The translations under genes were made by a program, and so were the position numbers. Source: Akebia trifoliata (Eukaryota > Streptophyta > Magnoliopsida > Ranunculales > Lardizabalaceae). From it: a stretch of DNA of 64,000 nucleotides. Of this stretch, positions 44,632-54,840 are shown in pieces. The stretch spans positions 20,849,884-20,913,883 of the forward strand of contig CM030706.1 of NCBI GenBank assembly GCA_017979445.1, read 5' to 3'. The notes below the pieces were generated by a model that was not told the origin of the DNA, did not search any database, and saw only the letters and a program-made list of their open reading frames with translations. Each line of letters opens with the position of its first letter. Within the stretch, counting starts at the first letter, position 1.

Positions 44632-46130
44632 ATTGAGGATCAAACTTGAAAAACCCCAAGTATGGGAATATTGCCATTGACCTAGTTTTTTTTTCTATTT
44701 AATTCTTAGTCAATTTCTTATTATTGTCCGGTTACCGTTTTTTTTTTTTTGGTTCCTTTATTTATTGACCCAATCATTAATTTTGTCCAATTTTCGAATA
44801 TGTTAACGTGGCACATTTTTTCATATGGTTCGATCGAGGGTCACTTAGGGTGACCTTGAATAATACTAAATTTCAAAAGATAATTTTATTGGGGGCGGAA
44901 TAATGATGATTGAGTATGGAATAATGAAACAAAGGGGTTTTCTTTTTTAGGTAGGTCGATCCATTTTTCGGATGATAAAATTTTTTTAGGGAACATGTTT
45001 GTTACGTTACTTAATAATATTTAAAAAAAAAATCGAAAAAAAAAGAGTTTTTATTTATTTGTTTTTGTTTTTATTTTAGGTGTTTAGTTTTAGTTTTTTT
45101 TTATAGACAAGACATGCTGCCTATGGACAGCAAATGAAACGAAAAAATAAAATAAAAAATGGTTTCTGTTGAGTTTTTGTACAACAACAATGTGCTGGTT
45201 TAGTTGGAGTGCTGCAAGTAAAGTTCATTTTTTATTTTTACACCCCCTTAACAGCATACTAATGAGAGTGGTGTGCCATGCGTAAATTCTATTTTATTTT
45301 TCTCCCACACCGTCTTCTTCATAAGGACGCATCTGGTTTCACCGTTTAAATCCAAGAGAAACCAATTCGATCTCTCTGTTTCGATCGGTTGAAAGTCAGT
45401 TCAAATCGATTTGGAACTTCATAAACCGTTGCTTTTTCGTGATCTAAAGGTAAGAACCATTCTCTCTTTTTGAAACCGATTCTGGTTTGAACGTTTTTTA
45501 AACAAAATTGAATAACCATTGAAGGAAATTTTGAGGTTTACCAGGTCCGGTCGAGTAAAGTTTTGAATGCGAGATCAAACTTAAAAATGTTTCAAATCAG
45601 TTTCTATTCGTACCTTAGAGAGAGCTTAAATCTCATTTTTTATGGCGATCTTTTCAGACTTAGTCTTCGTTTTATTTTCCTATGTTTCTTCGGGTTCATT
45701 CGATCGAGGCATGAAATTCTGCAGCCAACGATTTCTGTTTGGTTTTGAAACCCATTTAAAAAAAAAAAAAACTAGTTATTCGCTGAAATTCATGGATTTC
45801 TCCCCGAATTTCATAGTTTTAAGTAGGTTTTTTTTAATCTCCGAGTTTCAAATTAGTTTCGATGCTTCAATTCTTCAAATTAAAAATCAAACAGAGATGA
45901 TTTTTGAGGCTAAAAGAGTTCCCGTTTTAGCGATCGAGAGCTTAAAAGAGAGTTCTAAAACAGACTAATGGAATGGAGATATGCTTCAAACAAGAGTTGT
46001 TGTTGAAGGTTTAAAGATCGATTTATTATGTGTGTTCGAGCTCCTTTTAAGAATGGGAATGCAGAAAAATCTTTCATGACTCGTTCAAGAAGAGAGAGAT
46101 CTCGATCCAGGTCTGAGTTAGCCGCAGTCA
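44632..46130 (+). other. Leader, first part
   Basis: No gene. 45250-45290 carries GTGGTGTGCCATGCGT, a single diverged 175-bp leader unit border. A GGTAAGAACC splice-donor-like site lies at 45448-45458. Short open frames (45563-45968) show no known motif. Confidence 0.55.
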
Positions 46131-46500
46131 AAATGAGTTGTGTGTTGCTGATGAGTTAAATTTTATTTTCTGTGTTGCTGATGCGTTGAATGGTCTTTTT
46201 GTGAGTGTGTGTGTTGCTGGCAGCAATGTTTTTAAAAGCAAAAAAAAAGAGTTGTGTTTGCTGGCAGCATTTTGGATGTGTTGGCAGCAACATAAGAGAA
46301 GCTAAAAAATATATATATTGTATGATCGGTGTGTTGGCAGCAGCATATAAATGAAAAAAATGGAAAAAAGGTGAGTTGTTAATGTTGATAGTATGTTGTG
46401 GCAGCAACATAATAATGAAAAAAATGAGTTTAGAGTTTTGTGTGCTACAAGTTGCATAAAAAAAAACTGATTGTCTTTGGAATGACAGCAACATGAATGT
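46131..46500 (+). repeat. Degenerate TGTTGCTGGCAGCAACA hairpin repeats
   Basis: Five or six irregular copies of a word built around TTGCTGGCAGCAA (46215, 46252, 46277, 46331, 46398, diverged near 46480), spaced about 40-70 bp and separated by A-rich spacers. The core is an 8-base inverted repeat, so the transcript could form a row of small stems. Not seen in the other leaders. Confidence 0.6.
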
Positions 46501-47214
46501 TTTTTTAAAATGGGTTAGTTTTACTAACTTAGTAAGATTCCTTTCTTACTAAGAGTCATTGATTTCACCACGTGGCGCTTCAAAAAGATGATCCAACGCC
46601 GTGTGCTAGTGGCGGATGAAATTCTAAAAAAAATTTAAAGGAGAACTTCAAAAAAAAAAAAAAAGAAAAAAAAAAATTTTAATTTCTAACTTTGATTTTT
46701 AATTTGAAATTTCAATGTCACCCATTTTCAAAACTTTAGATCCAAAAATAAAGTGAATTTTATTTTCGGATCCAAATCTTTTCTAATCAAAATTGTAAAT
46801 GCCATAGAATTAGATTATCAATGAGGGAGCCACGTGGCCTAATGACCCTTAGTGATTTTGAAATTTTAATGTGTTAGTCGAGATAACCTGAGTTCTCATT
46901 GAGAAATTTGTTGAGTCCTAAATTCAAAATTGTGTGTAAAAAAATTCCAAAATTAAAAAAAAAAAAAAAGTTGTTGGTTGTTCTTGTTCCCTTGTTTGAT
47001 TGGTGATTGATATTATTTGGTGTTATCCTGATTGATTGATTATCTTGATCTCTTTTTACATTACCCTTTGTTTGCCCATCTAATATGCTATAATCTCTAC
47101 AGATATATTTCGGATATGCTTGTTTTGATTTTCATCTCGATGCTATGAATTGTGCACTTTGATTAATATTAATGTGAGATCCATATTGTGATAGTATGAT
47201 CAGGCCCATGGGCC
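46501..47214 (+). other. Leader, AT-rich part
   Basis: AT-rich with poly-A runs. The segment CCACGTGGC near 46568 and 46830 recurs reversed at 39770 in the minus element. No coding content is seen. Confidence 0.5.
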
Positions 47215-48190
47215 CATTTGTTTGAAAAAGCCCCGGGCACACCCCACCCTGTTTTGCACACACCACATGCACGTTTACTGTTTTGAGCACTTACACGTCC
47301 CATATAGCCAACGTGGCACTAGTGCGTGGCCCGGTCTCTTCGGAGATACGACGTCATTCATGAACCCACAACTCCAGTCACGTACCTTAGGGTATATCAA
47401 ACTGGGGGCATCAATACCATCTGATCAGGTGATTCTGAGAAGTATGTTGATGCACCCAGGCTGGAGCGACCTGAGCCTTTGACCTATTGTAAGCCACACA
47501 GTCACATGTCCCGATTGCCAACGTAGTACTAGTACGTGGTCGGTCCCCTCGTGGGATGCCAAACCATTTATGAAAGCTACAACTCTTGACTCGTACCCGT
47601 GGGTATAAAAGGTAATCTAAGTATATCAATTGCACTTCTTGGTCAAAACTGGTGCCTAAGCAGATCTTGCCCCGCTGTACCCTACTGTACGAGGGGGATA
47701 GACTACGTCTATTCTAGACGAGAGGTATTTAAGTGGGCCCTTGCTCAGCATTGTGCGCCACCTCTCAACTGGAGATCAAACGGGCTGTTTTTGGCTTCAG
47801 AGAAGTGAATTGAGGTTTTAGATTATCACCTATATAGTATATCAAACCAAGTCACCACGTATCGAAAGATATATAGGTGTGCTTGGGCAAGGGTGGCCAG
47901 ATAAAAATGCATTGCACGTAGTAAGCTTAGAGTCTAGAAACCTTCCCAATAGGTCACGACTCGAACTTATTGTGGGTGTTCCCGGGTTGTTTGTTGATTG
48001 GAACTTTGATTGATGAATGTATGTGAATGATGAGATCAGAGTGTATGATTGTCCTCAAGGATAAAAAATGTTGTTTTTGAAAATCAAAATGAGTGCACCG
48101 ACCCAATAAAAAATCCATCTCTTGCAAATGACCCAGCCCAACTCGATCCAACAATCCTGATGGACCGGGCCATTTAAATCGAAATAGAAA
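47215..48190 (+). other. Conserved Tat-like leader module (+)
   Basis: Contains GCCCCGGGCACACCCCACC (47230), palindromes GCACTAGTGC (47316-47325) and GTACTAGTAC (47526-47535) 210 bp apart, each followed by a related GTGGYCSGTCYCYTCG block, and a GGCCCTTGCTCAGC...TGTGCGCCACCTCTC block (47735-47768). Closely matches 38190-39060 reversed and 19481-20400. Confidence 0.8.
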
Positions 48191-48720
48191 TCAAATTTTC
48201 AAAGAAGAAAAATAGTTTACAAAGGAAAGTATTTTCCAGAAAAAATATTTTCCAAAAGAAGTGTTTTCTAAAAAAAATGTTATTCTCTAAAAAAAATGTT
48301 TTCTAAGAAAAAACATTTTCCAAAAAAATATTTTCCAAGAGAAGATACTTTCCAAATAAAAAACTATTTTTCAGAGAAAAAATATTTTTCAGAAAAAAAT
48401 GTTTTCCAAAAGAAAAGAAAAAGAAGGAAAAATAATTTGCAAAAGATCTATTTTTGCATGAAAAGTTTTTATGGACCTTGGAAAACTACCAAAAAAATGT
48501 TGTAAAAAAATAATCAGATTTGTGAAATAAAAACATTAATTTTCCAATATTTTTCAAGAGTGCAACATAATTATTTTTCTTCTGAATAATCATTGAATAG
48601 ACGAATTTTTTAATGGATTGGTGCACAAAAGTCAATAAAATCTCAGAGTTCATTTAAAATGTTATCAAGGGGGTGACACTGAAATTGGTTAAATTCACCT
48701 TCAAAGAGGTTTAAAGGTTA
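48191..48720 (+). repeat. Degenerate AAAATGTTTTCCAAAAG short-word repeats
   Basis: 48200-48440: irregular copies of the same word as at 20505-20690. Afterwards AT-rich sequence aligned with 20700-20930 in the sibling copy. Confidence 0.65.
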
Positions 48721-49240
48721 TCATTGTATCTAAGCTCAATCGTCTATCATCTAGCTAGGGTTGTAAATCCGGTCAGTTAGAATAAACGTCAATATCAAAT
48801 CAACAGTCAGAAATGACCTCAAAATTTCTCAACATCATCCAGTTGTTCTTTGAAGATCATAGTGCTTCAATCCTATCGGTTATAAGTAATATCTCAGTCC
48901 TCAGTCCTAATCAAACTCGTGTGGGTACTTGTCTTGAGTTTTCATGAGTCATTTGGGTTAGCTCGAGTCCTTTTTTCCAGCAAGGTCATGTCTTCCTTAT
49001 ATTGAGTCTACTCTATCCTATTGAGTCAAGTTAGTTCATCGAGTCTATAGAGGTGTCTGTTTCCCCATCTGAAAATGATCGGATAAAGGAAATTTTTGAA
49101 TACCTCGAGCGCATTAACGAATTAACTACTAATCTGCCTTCAAAGATAGATTTTTCTCCTGAGCAAGAAGATAAGAGTCGGGCTCAAGAAAGCAAAGGTC
49201 ATTGACCTCGGAACATAAATAAATTCCTAAAGAGATTCAA
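48721..49240 (+). pseudogene. gag start remnant
   Basis: Aligns with 20931-21470: gag upstream block, ATGACCTCAAAATTTCTC at 48812, then Ser/Pro-rich sequence and the CCTCGAGCGCATTAACGAAT segment (49103) with a following CTTCAAAGATAGATTT. The capsid core is missing, as in the sibling. Confidence 0.55.
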
Positions 49241-50155
49241 ATAGAAACCATCTTATTTCCAGAAGAACACAAGGGGATAATGAATTTTTTTAGAAATTTC
49301 GAAGACTTGTTCACGTGGGCCTATGAGGATATGTTAGGTGCAAGTTTGGGTGTTGTCTAACACGGATTATATAAATACTCGTCTATATCGATGGAATCAA
49401 AGAAGATGTTATAAAATGTATCGGTACTATCCTTACTACATCTTGAGTTTTAAATCACATATTATCAGCCGATATGGGGGTACCTTTTGAACTGATCTCT
49501 GATAATGGGTTGTACTTCAAAGCATAAATCATTACTCTATGTTTAAAGTTGAAGATCCGGAAGCACAAATCATCCCCCTACCGTCCTCAGATCAATGGAA
49601 CGGTTGAAGCAGTCAGTAAGAGTCTCAAGACTATCATCAGGAAAATGTGTCAATCACATCGACATTGGTCAGAAAAATTATCATTCACGCTATGGACATA
49701 TCGAACTTCAATTCGATCCTCTAGTGGAGCTACTCCCTACTCCTTAGAGTATGGCATGGAAGCAGTCTTGCCAGTTGAAATGGAAATTTCGTTTCTCAAG
49801 GTCTTGTTGGAAAATCATTTGTTAGAAACAGATTGGGTTCGTCAGCAGTATGAAGAATTAAACTTGATCGAAGAAAACGAGTTAAAGCCCTGTACCATGT
49901 GCAAGCTTATCTAAGAAGAGTCACCCGTGCATTTGACAAAAAGGTCAAAGCTCATCATTTATAAGTCAAAGATTTAACTATCAGACTTCAAAGAAAATTG
50001 AACACTCCTCCTCGATTATAGGAGAAAGTCTAAATTGGAAAAATTCATTCATTAAGGAGATACTACCAGGAAAAGCTGTCAGGTTTCAAGATCATGATGG
50101 AATCGAGTTACCAGAACCAACCAACCTTGACCAAATCAAACGGTAGTACATTTAA
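49241..50155 (+). pseudogene. pol remnant: RT entry fused to integrase core
   Basis: 49255-49350 reads like FLRNFEDLFTWAYEDM in joined frames (RT entry). After a jump, 49470-49530 gives SADMGVPFELISDNG (second catalytic Asp of integrase), and ORF 49549-49914 carries SSPYRPQINGTVEA with the catalytic Glu, WSEKLSFTLWTYRTSIRSSS, TPYSLEYGMEAVLPVE and YEELNLIEEN. The first Asp and the zinc domain are absent. The breakpoints match the remnant at 21471-22440. No function is possible. Confidence 0.85.
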
Positions 50156-51620
50156 GGAGGCCATTTTTGGCCGAATCAATTTTTCTATTACCTAATTCTT
50201 TATCTCCTTTCTCAACCCCTTTGCAGCCTGTTCAAAAAGAAAAAAATTGTGCCTTTTATTTCTTAGCCTGATCACCTAACCTAGGGGAGGGAAAAATCCG
50301 AACTACGTTTTGGTCTGATCCCAAAAAATTTGGGGTACGTAGGCAACCTGAGAAGTTACTTCAGGCCCGACCACACCAAAATAAAAAAAATAGATTCCCC
50401 GATGAAGAAAAAATCTAAAAAGAAAAAATTCAAAAGAATGGGGAAGAAAATTCAAGAAAAAATTTAAATGAAATGCCACACAATGGGCATTTGGGTTTTT
50501 GAGCCTCAAAATCCCTTTCATTTTATGCCTAGTCCCAAGCCTACCTATAAAAGTCCTCCTAAGTACCGTGTAAAAAGGTCAAGGAGGGTAGTAGAACATG
50601 ATCAGACAGTAATTCTAGAAGGTCAGAGGAAAAGAAAAAGAAAAAAAATGATGAAGCCTGCTAAGTTGAAAACCCGAAAAAGGCGACTTAGGCAAAAATT
50701 AAGGCAAGCTCGCAAAGTTGAAAATCTGAAAGGACAACTTTGGCAACAATCAGAGCCAAGAAAAAAAAAGCTCGCTAGATTGAAAACCTAAAAAGGCGAT
50801 CTAGGCAAAAGTTAGAGCAAAGCTCGATAGATTGAAAACCTGGAAAGGCGATCTAGGCAAAAGTTAGAGCAATAAAAAAAAAAAAAAAAAAAAAAAAAAA
50901 ACAGAAGAAAATTCTAAGCTGAGAGCAGTTCGAGCTGAAACATCAGAAATTTGAATAATCAATTTCAATACTCAGCTTAAACCAGGCATAGATTCAGAAG
51001 CCACAAGTATCTTGTCTACGATCGATCTGAAAATTGTTACTTCCCCAAGTGAACCAATGGAGAGAATGATGAACTCTATGATGAGTCTCAAAAGGAAATA
51101 TTTTGTTCTCTTGAGCCTGACTCAAAATCTTTAATAAAATTAATCAAAATTAAAAGTTGATCTTTATTGCGCTTGTGGTAATCAAATATTTCAAACCTTC
51201 ATACAAGGGGCATTTTTTCTTTTTCCTCTAGATATGTAATTTCCCCCCTTATACTAGGGGCATTTTTTTAATGATGTGTTCAATTATTTTCAATGCCATG
51301 TTTATTGTCAACTAGGGACATTTTGTTTTTGAGCAATGTTAATCCTAAAAAAATAATGAGAACTCCAAATTTAAGGTTACTCTCTTGATAACAATTTTTC
51401 AAAAAACTTTTGAGGTTCAAACTCAGGTTTTAAATGTACAAAATTTTTTTTGATAAAGCCTTGAGGTTCAAACAAATGCATTCTGAATCTCACATAGGAG
51501 ATAGGACATCCATTATGTCTCAAATTTATTCATTCCCATATTCAACCACTCTTTTCCAGACTCATTTTCAATCGTTTCTCTCCCAGATTTATCTCTTTGT
51601 TCTCAGTTTTACTCAGTCAG
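50156..51620 (+). other. 3' untranslated zone (+)
   Basis: No gene. It contains TACGTAGGCAACCTGAGAAG (50336), GGGCATTTGGGTTTTTGAG (50486), degenerate AGRTTGAAAAYCTGAAAAGG words (50660-50870) and a run of about 25 A at 50875-50901. An open frame (50468-50791) over the Lys/Arg-rich words is not credible. Confidence 0.65.
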
Positions 51621-52640
51621 TCTCCGCCAAGGGTTATCTTGGATCTTGCTCAGTTTCCGCCAAGGGTTATCTTGGATCTTGCTCAGTCTCCGCCAAGGGT
51701 TATCTTGGATTTTGCTCAATCTCCGCCAAGGGTTATCTTGGATTTTGCTCAGTTGCCGCCAAGGGTTATCTTGGATTTTGCTCAGTCTCCGCCAAGGGTT
51801 ATCTTGGATTTTGCTCAGATGCCGCCAAGGGTTATCTTGGATTTCGCTCAGTTTCCGCCAAGGGTTATCTTGGATTTTGCTCAGATACCGCCGAGGGTTT
51901 TCTCGGAATTATGCTCAGATACCGCCAAGGGTTTTCTTGGAATTATGCTCAGATGCCGCCGAGGGTTTTCTCGGAACTATGCTCAGATGCCGCCAAGGGT
52001 TTTCTTGGAATTATGCTCAGATGCCGCCGAGGGTTTTCTCGGAATTATGCTCAGATGCCGCCAAGGGTTTTCTTGGAACTATGCTCAGATGCCGCCAAGG
52101 GTTTTCTTGGAACTATGCTCAGATGCCGCCGAGGGCTTTCTCGGAATTATGCTCAGATACCGCCAAGGGTTTTCTTGGAATTATGCTCAGATGCCGCCAA
52201 GGGTTTTCTTGGAATTATGCTCAGATGCCGCCGAGGGTTTTCTCGGAACTATGCTCAGATGCCGCCAAGGGTTTTCTTGGAATTATGCTCAGATACCGCC
52301 AAGGGTTTTCTTGGAATTATGCTCAGATACCGCCAAGGGTTTTCTTGGAATTATGCTCAGATGCCGCCAAGGGTTTTCTTGGAACTATGCTCAGATGCCG
52401 CCGAGGGCTTTCTCGGAATTATGCTCAGATACCGCCAAGGGTTTTCTTGGAATTATGCTCAGATGCCGCCGAGGGTTTTCTCGGAACTATGTTCAGATGC
52501 CGCCGAGGGTTTGCTCGAACTATGCTCAGCCAGATGTCATCGAGGGTTTGCTCAGTTCATGCTCAGCCAGTTGCCACCGAGGGCTTTCTCGGATTATGCT
52601 TAGTCAGATATCGCCGAGGGTTTTCTCAGATTATACTTAG
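51621..52640 (+). repeat. 33/34-bp tandem array of covarying hairpins, about 30 units
   Basis: Eight 33-bp units (51624-51887) then about 22 units of mostly 34 bp. Each has CCGCC(A/G)AGGGTTTTCT(T/C)GG followed by AATTATGCTCAGAT. The arms CCRAG and CTYGG pair, and R and Y change together: A always with T and G always with C in nearly every clean unit. Units lack stops, so open frames of 389, 347 and 332 codons overlap in three frames; these are by-products of the repeat. The array lies between integrase remnant and PPT. Confidence 0.95.
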
Positions 52641-53245
52641 ATAGTTCATTACTCTTTCACCCCGAGTATGTAGAGTAGAACTCCAGGAAATTAGTCCATT
52701 ACTCTTTCACCCCGAGTAGGTAGAGTAGGACTCCTAGAAAAAGTAGTTCATTACTCTTTCACCCTGAGTAGGTAGAGTAAAACTCCCAGAAAAAATAGTT
52801 CATTACTCTTTCACCCCGAGTAGGTAGAGTAGAACTCCCAGAAAAAATAGTTCATTACTTTTTCACCCCGAGTAGGTAGAGTAGAACTCCCAGAAAAAAT
52901 AGTTCATTACTCTTTCACCCTGAGTAGGTAGAGTAGAACTCCCGAAAATAGTTCATTGCTCTTTCACCCCGAGTAGGTAGAGTAGAACTCCCGAAAATAG
53001 TTCATTACTCTTTCACCTTGAGTAGGTAGAGTAAAACTCCTAGAAAAAATAGTTCATTACTCTTTCACCCCGAGTAGGTAGAGTAGAACTCCCGAAAAAA
53101 AATTCATTACTCTTTCAGCCCGAGTAGGTAGAGTAGGATTCCTAGAAAAAATAGTTCATTACTCTTTCACCCCGAGTAGGTAGAGTAAAACTTTTCAAAA
53201 AAAAAATTGTTTATTACTCTTTCACCCAGGGTAGGTAAAGTAAGA
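52641..53245 (+). repeat. 48-53-bp tandem array, about 11 units
   Basis: Unit TTCATTACTCTTTCACCCCG, AGTAGGTAGAGTAGAACTCC, CAGAAAAAATAG (for example starts at 52746, 52798 and 52850). One single copy exists at 23690-23735 in the sibling element just before its 37-bp array, so the amplification is specific to this copy. Confidence 0.93.
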
Positions 53246-53327
53246 CATTCAATTTTTTTATGCTCAATTTATGCTCAGTTATGCTTAGTTTATGCTCAGA
53301 TTTTACTCAGTTTCACACAGTGCACAC
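53246..53327 (+). repeat. Long flanking direct repeat, left copy
   Basis: About 82-95 bp starting TAAGACATTCAATTTTTTTA and ending CAGTGCACAC, repeated almost without change at 54494-54578. The two copies bracket an unrelated 1.15-kb insert. Confidence 0.9.
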
Positions 53328-54479
53328 TGATGAGTGTCTCCAAACACTCAATTATACGCACATTTTCTGGATATTTATCTTGATTTTTGTACCTATTTCT
53401 CTATATTAAGATAATAATCATGATAAGCCTCAAACCACCACGTTGCATGTTAATTAGGCTTAATTATATATAAATAAATTCATTTACTAGATAAATCTAA
53501 TTACGTGTGTTTCTTGTGCAGAAAATCAACAATTTGGAATCAAAATCTCAAGGCAAAAGCATTTGGGCCCACTTTGGAATGCCCTAATCCTTTGGAATGC
53601 CCTAATCCTTAACTCATATTCTCCTCTTTTGTCTTTTTGTGCAAAGAAAAGTGGAGGCTACTTTTAGACTCTTCTACACACATTTTTCTCTATAAATAGA
53701 GCCTTCATTTCTAGAGAAAGGGTCCCATCTTGGTTCTCTTATCCAAGACTCCTTTAATCTAAGGCTCTTTGCCTATTCTCTTATTTTTTGTATTTTCATT
53801 TTCTAGTTATTTTCTTTTGGTTAACTAGTCTTGTAAGAAGTAGAAGAAGAAGAAGTTGTAATTTTCTCCATGAAATGAAGAAAAGTTCTTTCATCTCTTG
53901 TCTTCCCTCTCTTGCAATGACATTAGGCTAAGTTCCCCTCCATTGGAGAGTGGAAAAGCCTAGAGCAAGTTCTTGTGTTATTTCTAATTTTATGCCTTTC
54001 TTTTATTTAAAATGCTTATGAATTCTCTTTAAGTTTCTTGCACATTTTATTCTTAATATAGATACTTTATGCTTAGATTAGATCAAGATAAAGTATGCTT
54101 AAATTAGATAATTTGTAGTAAGAAGTTCTCAAGAAATTCTACTTTATTTTTGTTCCTTATTTCATTTTAATTGCAAAACTTTCCGATCTAAGGAGCTAAC
54201 ACCAAGCCCTTATGATTGAGTTATAAAAAGGCTAAAGACTAGAAATTGCTCATTAACATGTTTTACGTAGATCCACCTCCAATGGTGTTTTAATTCATAA
54301 GTTTACTTGCTTTTAATTTCATTTACTTTAGTTTATTTTCTAGCAATTTTACATCTTCTTATAAGTTCAAAAATACAAAGAAAAACTGTTTTAATTCCTT
54401 TTAGTTAATTTGAATTTTATCTTCTTAGCTTAGCTCTATTCCTCCTTTCTCTTGGGTTCGATCCCCTACTTGCCCCACA
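53328..54479. mobile_element. Inserted TG...CA element, probable solo LTR (1.15 kb)
   Basis: Opens TGATGAGTGTCTCCAAACAC (with a GAGTGT/ACACTC hairpin) and closes TGGGTTCGATCCCCTACTTG, CCCCACA. No ORF. The body has the look of a gypsy-type LTR: a TATA-like CTCTATAAATAGAGCC at 53689-53704 (itself a near-perfect inverted repeat) and a GGGTTCGATCCCC end. There is no short target duplication; instead it is flanked by long direct repeats. Superfamily unknown. It is absent from the other Tat-like copies. Confidence 0.6.
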
Positions 54480-54493
54480 AGTAAGGTAAAACT

Positions 54494-54578
54494 AAGACAT
54501 TCAATTTTTTTATGCTCAATTTATGCTCAGTTATGCTTAGTTTATGCTCAGATTTTACTCAGTTTCACACAGTGCACA
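54494..54578 (+). repeat. Long flanking direct repeat, right copy
   Basis: Matches 53246-53327. The sequence then continues into the normal pre-PPT segment (ACTTGCACACTTG), so this copy is the original context. Confidence 0.9.
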
Positions 54579-54822
54579 CACTTGCACACTTGTTCTTTTA
54601 GTCAGGGAGAATTCTTTAAAATTCAAGGATCTGACGCCATCAGTGAGAGCTCTCGCTCGAGGACCTGACAACTTTTTAGTTCGGGGAGAGTTTAACCCTC
54701 AAGGATCCGAACACCCCGACGAATTGCTAAATCAGGCTGCAAAATGAACTGTTATTAGCTTTGGCATTCGGATATCGCACTTTCTACCAAAATAGATTTG
54801 CTATCTAGTTTGCTTCAACCCT
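54579..54822 (+). other. Conserved pre-PPT segment (+)
   Basis: AAATTCAAGGATCTGACGCC, CAAGGATCCGAACACCC and TTAGCTTTGGCATTCGGAT as in the other 3' ends. An open frame (54544-54747) crosses it without known motif. Confidence 0.7.
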
Positions 54823-54840
54823 CTGCCAAAGAGGGGCATC
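54823..54840 (+). other. Polypurine tract (+)
   Basis: CTGCCAAAGAGGGGCATC immediately before the 3' LTR. Confidence 0.87.

Noticed and set aside
50468..50791. 107-codon Lys/Arg-rich open frame
   Set aside because: Encoded by degenerate AG-rich word repeats in the 3' untranslated zone; not conserved as a frame in the sibling at 22730-23050.
51434..52644. Three overlapping open frames of 332-389 codons as protein genes
   Set aside because: They run through a stop-free 33/34-bp repeat in all three frames and have no domain. The reading is a by-product of unit composition and length.
53328..54479. Host gene fragment or intron
   Set aside because: No coding frame; TG...CA ends, TATA box and GGGTTCGATCCCC end suit an LTR better.
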